Origin: Bacillota bacterium | Lineage (GTDB): Bacteria; Bacillota; Clostridia; Oscillospirales; Acutalibacteraceae | Length of the DNA stretch: 28,455 nt | NCBI GenBank assembly: GCA_023458755.1 | Contig: JAEWYE010000086.1 | Span: 1-28,455, forward strand | Direction of reading: 5' to 3' | Shown here: piece by piece, positions 22,905 to 28,455 of the stretch | How the letters are laid out: every line of letters starts with the position of its first letter | Position numbering within the stretch: the stretch's first letter is position 1 | The notes under the pieces: model-generated | Told to the model about the DNA's origin: nothing | Databases searched by the model: none | Seen by the model: the letters and a program-made list of their open reading frames with translations, nothing else | Position numbers and translations under genes: made by a program

Positions 22905-23852
22905 ATGGTACGCGGTAATTTAAAGGTATTTGCTCAGGAAACAGGTCTAATCTATGATCCAAAACGGCGGTCAGCATATGGGCTGTTCAATGGCTATCAA
23001 CTGGTTATTCAGGATGTTATTAACCAGAAGCAGTTTGCGGTTACCATGGATATTAACGGCGGCACACCGGAACAGGCAAACGAAGTAGCCCAGTACATGC
23101 TTACATTGGCACAGCAAAGACCGCAGGTTAAGTTCGCGCATTTTGACGCAAACACCATTACAATTGCGGTTAAATCTACAGGAAAAAACGCAATGGAAAA
23201 TTTAAGGGAAGTACTGAGTGCTGTTACCGGCTATTGCAGAAGCAACAGTATGGTGAGTTGCTGCAAACATTGTGGGACGCAGTCCGACTTAGCACCGTTC
23301 AGTATAAACGGAAAATGCACGGTCATGTGCAACAGCTGTTTTGAAAAAATAAAAGCGGAGCTGTCTGTGGCACAGCAGGAAATTAAAGCAAAAAAGGGCA
23401 ATATTGTAACCGGCATTGTGGGCGCGTTCCTTGGTTCCCTCATCGGCGTTGTGCTTTGGGTAATTGCCGCCCAGCTTGGGTACATAGTAGCGGTTGTCGG
23501 CCTTGCTTTCGCGGTGTGTGCCATAAAAGGATACGAAAAATTCGGTGGCAAACTCAATGTGGGCGGAATCGTGATTGCTATTTTGATTGCGGTTGCCATG
23601 CTGTATCTGGCCGAGAACATTTCTCTTGCAATTCAAATCTATAACCAGTTCAAAGCAGATTATGATATTTCATTCTTTGATGCTTTTCGTTCCATTCCGG
23701 AATTTATGGAGGAGGCGTCAGTAAGAAACGCTGTTTTGGGTGATCTGGGCATTGGATACCTGTTTATGGCGGCCGCCAGTTTTTCTTCTGTTATTTCCAT
23801 CTACAAAAACGCGAATCTCAAGCACGAACTGATACGTCTGGATACGCATTAA
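22905..23852 (+). CDS. Zinc-finger membrane protein of unknown function
   Basis: A 315-residue protein. Residues 1-115 form a soluble domain with alternating strands and helices and no recognised motif. A four-cysteine zinc finger follows (CKHC 120-123, CNSC 142-145), then a charged helix (146-165). About four transmembrane segments follow, at roughly 168-188, 190-208, 218-236 and 280-300. The very basic region 'QQEIKAKKG' just before the first span suggests the N-terminal domain is cytoplasmic. GGAGGG precedes ATG 22905. The gene has its own promoter and terminator, so it is monocistronic. I do not recognise a named family. Confidence 0.8.
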   Translation: MVRGNLKVFAQETGLIYDPKRRSAYGLFNGYQLVIQDVINQKQFAVTMDINGGTPEQANEVAQYMLTLAQQRPQVKFAHFDANTITIAVKSTGKNAMENLREVLSAVTGYCRSNSMVSCCKHCGTQSDLAPFSINGKCTVMCNSCFEKIKAELSVAQQEIKAKKGNIVTGIVGAFLGSLIGVVLWVIAAQLGYIVAVVGLAFAVCAIKGYEKFGGKLNVGGIVIAILIAVAMLYLAENISLAIQIYNQFKADYDISFFDAFRSIPEFMEEASVRNAVLGDLGIGYLFMAAASFSSVISIYKNANLKHELIRLDTH

Positions 23853-23872
23853 ATTACATATTTATATAATAT

Positions 23873-23917
23873 AAAAAACAGTTCCGCATGGCTTTCGCTT
23901 TTGCGGAACTGTTTTTT
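23873..23917 (+). terminator. Strong terminator after the zinc-finger protein
   Basis: A 16-bp perfect stem (23873-23888 with 23902-23917) with a 13-base loop, ending in a T6 tract. The A-run on the other side makes it symmetrical. Confidence 0.92.
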
Positions 23918-23922
23918 GCATA

Positions 23923-23950
23923 TTGAACCGAAATCGGAAAATCTTATAGT
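23923..23950 (+). promoter_or_regulatory. Promoter of the tocopherol-cyclase-like gene
   Basis: TTGAAC (23923-23928), 16 bases, TATAGT (23945-23950). It starts 5 bases after the preceding terminator and gives a leader of about 42 bases. Confidence 0.6.
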
Positions 23951-23999
23951 AAGAAGCAGAGTTCGTGTTTTATGCTGGGATTTAGGAGAAAAGGTAAAT

Positions 24000-24902
24000 A
24001 TGCGGAATATGCAAAATTTTCATGGCACTCATAAAAGCCGTTCTTTTTTTGAAGGCTGGTATTTCAAACATCAATGCAAAGGGCGTACCGTCGCGTTTAT
24101 TCCGGGAATCAATATGGATGAACAAGGGAAAAAGTCTGCGTTCATTCAGGTGATTACCGATGCATCCTCTTACCGGCTTGATTTTCCGTACGGCTGTTTT
24201 CATGCCAGTTCACATCATGAATCGGAAATGTGCATCCAAATAGAAAACAACCGATTTTCCCATACCGGTGTTGAAATCAACATCCAAACCGAAGCGATTC
24301 ACTGCACAGGCTCCATTCAGTATGGGCCGCTGACACCCTTAGCATCGGACATAATGGGGCCATTTCAATTTTGCCCCATTATGGAGTGCAGGCATGGCAT
24401 TATCAGCATGAGCCATTTACTGCAGGGTTCTCTGCTTCTCAACAATGAAAAAATTGATTTTGACGGTGGCATTGGGTATATCGAAAAGGATTGGGGAACC
24501 TCTTTCCCAAAAAGCTACCTGTGGGTGCAGTGCAATGATTTTGGTGATGTTCCCTGCAGTGTAGTGGCCTCGGTTGCACAGATACCGCTTGGCGGCATGC
24601 ATTTTCAAGGCTGCATTTGCGTTGTAAATTATAATGGAAAAGAGTACCGATTGGCAACCTACAAGGGAGTACAGGTTATTCGTTATGATGGGACAGGATT
24701 TGTACTGAAGCAGGGAGATTCTGTTTTGACGGCGGATGTCACGCCGCATATCTCTCAGAAGCTGTTTGCTCCGCAGCTTGGCGGCATGGTGCGTACCATC
24801 CGGGAAAGCACGGCGTGCGGCGCTCGATTCCGCTTTTACCAAAATAACGACTTACTCTTTGATTTACAAAGCGACAGCGCCGGATTTGAGTATGTGAACT
24901 AG
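24000..24902 (+). CDS. Tocopherol cyclase-like protein
   Basis: A 300-residue protein with the tocopherol-cyclase family pattern. It has 'RSFFEGWYFKHQ' near the N-terminus and 'GGIGYIEKDWGTSFPKSYLWVQCNDF' in the middle, followed by a C-terminal lipocalin-like beta-rich half. In plants the family closes the chromanol ring of vitamin E; the bacterial members are uncharacterised, and no tocopherol pathway genes are present here. The start at 24000 is chosen over an open frame reaching 23901 because AGGAG and AAAAGG lie just upstream; the frame before it crosses the terminator and promoter. There is no signal peptide. The gene is monocistronic. A lipocalin-type hydrophobic ligand or an isomerase role are alternatives. 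Confidence 0.82.
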   Translation: MRNMQNFHGTHKSRSFFEGWYFKHQCKGRTVAFIPGINMDEQGKKSAFIQVITDASSYRLDFPYGCFHASSHHESEMCIQIENNRFSHTGVEINIQTEAIHCTGSIQYGPLTPLASDIMGPFQFCPIMECRHGIISMSHLLQGSLLLNNEKIDFDGGIGYIEKDWGTSFPKSYLWVQCNDFGDVPCSVVASVAQIPLGGMHFQGCICVVNYNGKEYRLATYKGVQVIRYDGTGFVLKQGDSVLTADVTPHISQKLFAPQLGGMVRTIRESTACGARFRFYQNNDLLFDLQSDSAGFEYVN

Positions 24903-24977
24903 CATAACCGAATTCGAATATACCGACTTCCCCTGCACATAATAGTACTGACTAAAATGAAATCGGAGGTAATAGTT

Positions 24978-25217
24978 GTGCCAAAAGAGAGCGCCTACTT
25001 TACTTTGGAAAATTTAAGCGGGAAGCACGATACAAAAATTTTGAAACAACAGTTGGATACTTTTCCGGGTGTTATTTCCGTCAGCGTCAGTCCGCAGAAG
25101 AAATGCGTTGCCGTCGACTTTGACAATACCGGTGTGGACAGTAACCGCCTGGAAAAGAAAATATGTGAGCTGGGATTTACTGTTTCCGCGAGTAAGTCCG
25201 AAGAACACATCATGTAA
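24978..25217 (+). CDS. HMA-fold small protein lacking the CxxC metal site
   Basis: A 79-residue protein with the ferredoxin-like pattern of heavy-metal-associated (HMA) domains: strand 'AYFTLENLSG', helix 'ILKQQLDTFPGVISVSV', strand 'KKCVAVDFDNT', helix 'SNRLEKKICELGFTV'. The metal-binding GMxCxxC loop is replaced by 'LSGKHDT', so it should not bind Cu or Hg in the usual way. The GTG at 24978 is preferred: GGAGGT lies seven bases upstream, whereas an ATG at 24957 has no ribosome site. Two tiny hydrophilic genes follow within 15 and 31 bases, each with strong ribosome sites, so this is probably a three-gene operon. It may be a scaffold or a derivative of a metal chaperone. Confidence 0.7.
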   Translation: MPKESAYFTLENLSGKHDTKILKQQLDTFPGVISVSVSPQKKCVAVDFDNTGVDSNRLEKKICELGFTVSASKSEEHIM

Positions 25218-25231
25218 CGGGAGGAATGAAA

Positions 25232-25366
25232 ATGCCGAAAGACAGTCAGCCGGACAACAAGCAAAGCCGCATGAAAAAGGCGAACGGGCAAACCCCGATT
25301 ACCGAAGAAAATCAGAACCATAACCGAAACACCAAAAAGCAATCCGCTAAGCGCGATGATGTTTAG
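25232..25366 (+). CDS. Tiny hydrophilic protein (44 aa)
   Basis: A 44-residue protein starting MPKDSQPDNKQ, with no Cys and no aromatic residues, and rich in Asn, Lys, Gln and Arg. It is almost certainly disordered. GGGAGG is placed about nine bases before ATG 25232, and it starts 14 bases after the HMA-like gene. Composition and size resemble minor small acid-soluble spore proteins (Ssp type), which would fit a spore former; this is a compositional guess and I see no family motif. It lies with the 50-residue neighbour ahead of a shared terminator. Confidence 0.6.
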   Translation: MPKDSQPDNKQSRMKKANGQTPITEENQNHNRNTKKQSAKRDDV

Positions 25367-25397
25367 ATGTTTCATTTTATTGTAAGGAGGAGTGCCT

Positions 25398-25550
25398 GTG
25401 GCAAAAGCAGGAATGAGACGGCCGGACCCGAAGCAGCCCCATGGAACCGAAAGCAATCACAAAACACATATGCCGAATAACACCGAAAAACCGGTGCCGG
25501 AAATTCAGGGCAAGGCAAAACGCGGTCATAACGAAGCGCCGATAGTATAA
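25398..25550 (+). CDS. Tiny hydrophilic protein (50 aa)
   Basis: A 50-residue protein starting MAKAGMRRPDPKQPHG (GTG start), with 'KPVPEIQGKAKRGHNEAPIV' at the end. It has no Cys and no aromatic residues, and is rich in Pro, Lys, Asn and His. AAGGAGG sits 8 bases ahead of the GTG at 25398, making this a well-supported small gene. The MxKxGMRRPDP-type start and PVPEIQGKAK segment give me the impression of a conserved clostridial small-protein family, but I cannot name it. It closes the HMA-like operon and is followed by a terminator after 6 bases. Confidence 0.65.
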   Translation: MAKAGMRRPDPKQPHGTESNHKTHMPNNTEKPVPEIQGKAKRGHNEAPIV

Positions 25551-25556
25551 CAACCG

Positions 25557-25591
25557 AAAAAAAGGAGCAAGGGCAACCCTGCTCCTTTTTT
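25557..25591. terminator. Bidirectional terminator of small-protein operon and tspO
   Basis: A long stem of AAAAAAGGAGCA (25558-25569) with TGCTCCTTTTTT (25580-25591), plus inner GGG/CCC pairs and an A bulge. It has a T6 tract on the plus strand and another on the minus strand, so it serves both the small-protein operon and the convergent tspO. Confidence 0.92.
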
Positions 25592-25601
25592 ATGCCCTGT
25601 T

Positions 25602-26075
25602 TTATCGGTTCAGCAGATAAGCGGAAAAATTCAAGTAAGCCGCGAACGTTACCCAAAGCAGATAGGGAATTTGCAGCCAAGCGGCTGTTTTGTTTATCTT
25701 AAAGAATTCACGAATCATCAGCACAATCAGCACCCAGAGAAAAACAATCCAGACAAATGCGAACAGATACCATTGCAGATTAAAGAAGAAGATCGGCCAA
25801 AAGAAGTTTACGAGAAGCTGGAGTCCGTAGATTAACAGTGCTTTGCCGCCGTCAAATGCGTGCTCGTTATAGACCAGGTAGGCAGACACCCCCATAAGCA
25901 GATACAGCACCGTCCATACAATCGGGAATGCGGCAGGGGGCGGCGAAAGCGGCGGTTCCTGTTTATAAATTTGATATGCCTGCACACCGCCGCTTGTCAA
26001 AAAGCCGGACAGCGCGCCGATGCCCAGACTAATAAGCACACTGATGATCAATGCTTTCCAATTCGTTTTCTTCAT
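25602..26075 (-). CDS. tspO: TspO/MBR family membrane protein
   Basis: A 157-residue protein with five transmembrane segments, the normal TspO length. Family hallmarks are 'PPLSPPPAAFPIVWTVLYLLMGVSAYLVY' in the loop and second span, 'LQLLVNFFWPIFFF' in the third, and 'LWVTFAAYLNFSAYLLNR' at the C-terminus. TspO binds porphyrins and cholesterol-like ligands and is linked to tetrapyrrole control or stress in bacteria; no haem genes lie nearby. The ATG at 26075 is preferred over a GTG one codon earlier, with AAAGGA about 11 bases upstream. It is monocistronic and convergent with the HMA-like operon. Confidence 0.95.
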   Translation of the reverse strand: MKKTNWKALIISVLISLGIGALSGFLTSGGVQAYQIYKQEPPLSPPPAAFPIVWTVLYLLMGVSAYLVYNEHAFDGGKALLIYGLQLLVNFFWPIFFFNLQWYLFAFVWIVFLWVLIVLMIREFFKINKTAAWLQIPYLLWVTFAAYLNFSAYLLNR

Positions 26076-26220
26076 CACAAATCACATCCTTTTCGTTATT
26101 CTATGCCAAAAAAACCGACTTTATGAATGGTAAACTTCTTCAGCGACTTGTGCCCGAGCAAAGCAGCAACCGCTTTTCGAACGAATTGCCGGCTGTTTTG
26201 CAGTCATTCAGCGACAAAAT

Positions 26221-26249
26221 TTGAAATAAGATGAATTTTGGTATATAAT
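26221..26249 (+). promoter_or_regulatory. Promoter of the LytTR/GHKL two-component genes
   Basis: TTGAAA (26221-26226), 17 bases, a perfect TATAAT (26244-26249), about 32 bases upstream of the start codon. No clear LytTR direct-repeat operator (paired 9-bp repeats) is visible just upstream, so the source of regulation is not readable here. Confidence 0.85.
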
Positions 26250-26281
26250 GTAAAACAAATGCTAGCATGGAGGGGATTTGA

Positions 26282-27001
26282 ATGCGTATTGCGGTTTGCG
26301 ATGATGAAATTGCCGTGATCAATCAAATGAAAGACATCATTGAAGAATATGCATTTGAAAAAAAAGTCATAGCCGCCATTGATGTGTATCAAAACGGTAA
26401 AGGGCTTTTAGAAGGCAGACAGTGCTATGATCTGATTTTTTTGGATATTGATATGAAAGACATGAACGGTATCACGATTGCAAAAGAAATACGGGAAACC
26501 GATAAAGACGTGAAAATTATTTTTGTTACGAATTATACGGACTACCAAAATTACGCGTTCAGCGTACATGCCTTTGATTACCTGATAAAACCCGTAAATC
26601 GTGAGCGGATTTATTACATGCTCAATGAGGTAATCAACTATTCAAAAGAAGATTTTAAAATACCTCATATCGAGATCAATACAACAGAGGGATATAAAAA
26701 TATTCTAATCGAGGACATTTGTTATTTTGAATATCATGACCGGCGTGTTAAAATGATAACAAAGCGTGGCACCTATTTTCTCAAACAAAGCCTCAGTCAG
26801 GTGGATAGTATGATGAGCCCATATGGCTTTGCAATGCCGCATAAAAGTTTCCTGGTGAATTTGCTGCAGGTTGCAAGTATAAACGGTTATACGATTTTTA
26901 TGATGGATGGCAGCCGGGTGCCGCTGTCTCAAAAAAAATCAGTTGGCTTCCGTAAGCAGTTAAACAGCTTTATTGAGAAGCAAATAACCATGTTTGGATA
27001 A
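26282..27001 (+). CDS. LytTR-family response regulator (AgrA/ComE-like)
   Basis: A 239-residue regulator. The receiver domain (1-120) has the acidic pocket Asp7/Asp8, phospho-acceptor Asp55 in 'FLDIDM', Thr83 in 'FVTNYT' and Lys103 in 'YLIKPV'. A LytTR DNA-binding domain follows (about 135-235) with 'YFEYHDRRVKMITKRG' and 'FAMPHKSFLVNL'. GGAGGGG sits eight bases before ATG 26282. It precedes the sensor kinase by 35 bases, and the pair is transcribed from one promoter. AgrA-like regulators usually control peptide-responsive or bacteriocin genes. Confidence 0.96.
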   Translation: MRIAVCDDEIAVINQMKDIIEEYAFEKKVIAAIDVYQNGKGLLEGRQCYDLIFLDIDMKDMNGITIAKEIRETDKDVKIIFVTNYTDYQNYAFSVHAFDYLIKPVNRERIYYMLNEVINYSKEDFKIPHIEINTTEGYKNILIEDICYFEYHDRRVKMITKRGTYFLKQSLSQVDSMMSPYGFAMPHKSFLVNLLQVASINGYTIFMMDGSRVPLSQKKSVGFRKQLNSFIEKQITMFG

Positions 27002-27036
27002 ATACTTGCAGTTTCTGTGAAAGGATAGTCATAATA

Positions 27037-28335
27037 ATGGAAGAAATGCTTGTACGAGCTATTCGAATTTTACTTTGCTGTTTTGTAACTGTTCATATAA
27101 TCTTTGACTTCTTTGATAAAATGCACTACCGTGTATATTCACGCAAATCCATCTATATTTTTGCTCGTTTAGCGTTTTTTGCGGTATTAAGTGCGATTGT
27201 TTTTGTAAACATCCCGCTGTTGAACCTTTTGTTTTCTACCGTTCTGGCAGCAATTGCCGGATATTTCTTGTACACCGGTGATACTTCGGAACTTTTGAAT
27301 AATCTGCTTTTTTCGTTCAGCCTGGTCTTTTGTGAGGAAGCAGCGGCAATGGCGTCTGATTTGCTGCATAGCTATTCTTTCCTGTCCTTTTTAAAACCCG
27401 ATTATTACCGCTTTTTAATGCAGGCTTTTTGGCTGATTCTTGTCCTATTCTGTTACCGGATTTTTATCATCTGTAATAAAAGAACGCATAGCATCAAACT
27501 TGCCAAACTGCAATATCATATTTTTTTCATGTTTCCCGTTTTCAGCATCCTGATGATTACGGCGTTATCAGCGTTTTCCCCAACATCCGCTTTGTCTCTT
27601 ACTTTATCCATTGTCAGCATAACTGTCATTATTCTTTTAAATCTGTTTATTGCGTATCTGTTTGAATTTATCTCAGAAAACTATGCATTGCAAAATGAAC
27701 TGAATTTGTTTCAGCAGCAAGCCAGCTTTCAATACAGTTATTATAACAATTTGGAGGAAGAATACCGTCAGGTGCGAAAAGTTCGGCATGATATGCGCAA
27801 CCATTTGCAGCTTTTAGAAAAATTGTATCAGTCCGGCGAAAAGCAAATGGCCGATCAATACGCAAAAAATATGTACGAAATGATTGATGCCATGGGACAA
27901 AATTGTTACAGTGAAAATAAGGTGCTGAATATCATTGTCAATGACAAAATAAAAATCGCGGAATTAAGCAACATTTCATTTGAGTGTAAAATAGGGGACG
28001 CAAATTTGGATTTTATGGCACCGATTGACCTTACCACTATTTTTGCCAACTTGTTGGACAATGCCATTGAAGGCTGCAAAAAGGTACCAAATAATCGATT
28101 TATTAAAATTATGGCGGGTTCCTTTCATGATTTTATCAACATCAACATCAGCAATTCGTTTTCGGAGAATCCAAGAAAACAGGGGGAGCAATATCTTTCC
28201 ACCAAAGAAGCGCATGAAGGAATTGGAATTCCCAATGTTATTCAGACGGTGGAGAAGTATGGTGGAAATCTTGTGATACATACCGAACAAAATATTTTTA
28301 AGGTGAATGTGGTAATTCCTGTCCGTAAATTGTAG
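27037..28335 (+). CDS. AgrC-like GHKL sensor histidine kinase
   Basis: A 432-residue membrane kinase with six to seven transmembrane spans in residues 1-215, a cytoplasmic coiled-coil region, phospho-acceptor His251 in 'VRHDMRNH', N-box Asn342 in 'NLLDNAIEG' and G-box 'HEGIGIPN' (393-400). This is the GHKL/HPK10 type that answers autoinducing peptides in Agr, Com or Vir systems. AAAGGAT precedes ATG 27037. Neither an agrD-like peptide nor an agrB protease gene is visible in the 120 bases that follow, so its ligand source is unknown. It should phosphorylate the regulator encoded just upstream. Confidence 0.95.
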   Translation: MEEMLVRAIRILLCCFVTVHIIFDFFDKMHYRVYSRKSIYIFARLAFFAVLSAIVFVNIPLLNLLFSTVLAAIAGYFLYTGDTSELLNNLLFSFSLVFCEEAAAMASDLLHSYSFLSFLKPDYYRFLMQAFWLILVLFCYRIFIICNKRTHSIKLAKLQYHIFFMFPVFSILMITALSAFSPTSALSLTLSIVSITVIILLNLFIAYLFEFISENYALQNELNLFQQQASFQYSYYNNLEEEYRQVRKVRHDMRNHLQLLEKLYQSGEKQMADQYAKNMYEMIDAMGQNCYSENKVLNIIVNDKIKIAELSNISFECKIGDANLDFMAPIDLTTIFANLLDNAIEGCKKVPNNRFIKIMAGSFHDFININISNSFSENPRKQGEQYLSTKEAHEGIGIPNVIQTVEKYGGNLVIHTEQNIFKVNVVIPVRKL

Positions 28336-28455
28336 GTTTGTCAATGATATGTTACACCAAGAGTAAAGAAATCATGAAGCACCTGTTTAGGTGACTGCCA
28401 CTTTAGAGGGCGCATAGGAAAAGCATTGTATTTATGAATATAGGTTTTTAATTGA
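28336..28455. other. Unassigned window end
   Basis: There is no gene with a ribosome site. The only short frame (ATG 28344, 16 codons) ends at an in-frame stop and lacks a ribosome site. A small stem CACCT-GTTT-AGGTG (28380-28393) is present with no T-run. A gene or mobile element may start beyond the window. Confidence 0.3.

Noticed and set aside
28344..28394. Short AgrD-like peptide after the GHKL kinase
   Set aside because: It has 16 codons, no ribosome site, no amphipathic leader and no adjacent agrB.
1..28455. CRISPR arrays, prophage or transposase genes
   Set aside because: No repeated spacer-like units, integrase or transposase signatures were seen in any frame.

Overview
The window looks like chromosomal DNA from an anaerobic, low-to-mid GC Firmicute, most likely a clostridium of the Oscillospiraceae/Ruminococcaceae type. 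The reasons are near-universal GGAGG-type ribosome binding sites, sigma-A promoters with 17-base spacers, an aspS-gatCAB operon, an AgrC/AgrA-like two-component pair, and several small-protein and zinc-ribbon membrane-protein families typical of Clostridia. The class is a fairly safe inference. The genus is not.

Layout, left to right. 1-1850: a terminator from an upstream gene, a tRNA-Thr(CGT) with its own promoter and terminators, and a MATE efflux pump. 1880-6130: an accessory-looking module of a Sec-secreted, tyrosine-rich, cysteine-free protein, a strong hairpin terminator, then a lipoprotein, two membrane permeases and an ABC ATPase with an E-loop. Its architecture recalls lantibiotic immunity (lipoprotein plus FEG transporter), but no lanthionine genes are visible. 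6168-7322 (-): a RodA/FtsW-type SEDS glycosyltransferase with a clean promoter. 7500-11770: a housekeeping operon fhs-tsaE-tsaB-rpiB-upp, preceded by a strongly structured 5' leader RNA and closed by a terminator.

11780-16195: two small paralogous minus-strand proteins (56 and 66 aa) flank a plus-strand block. The block holds an alpha/beta hydrolase, a condensation-superfamily acyltransferase, a zinc-ribbon membrane protein and a NYN-LOTUS protein. The first three form an operon, probably an undescribed acyl-transfer or lipid/envelope system. 16437-17171 (-): a zinc-ribbon, single-TM protein with a BamE-like outer domain. 17216-17330: two strong hairpins. 17336-22590 (-): the operon aspS-gatC-gatA-gatB for tRNA-dependent amidation. 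AspRS carries the His typical of non-discriminating enzymes. A hairpin-rich repeat separates gatC from gatA.

22905-28335: a zinc-finger membrane protein, a tocopherol-cyclase-like protein, an HMA-fold protein lacking CxxC followed by two tiny hydrophilic proteins, TspO (-), and a LytTR response regulator with its GHKL sensor kinase. The last 120 bases hold no recognisable gene.

Most promising candidates for something undescribed are the secreted protein/lipoprotein/ABC module (2095-6031), the hydrolase-acyltransferase-zinc-ribbon operon (12180-15116), and the fhs leader RNA (7523-7635).
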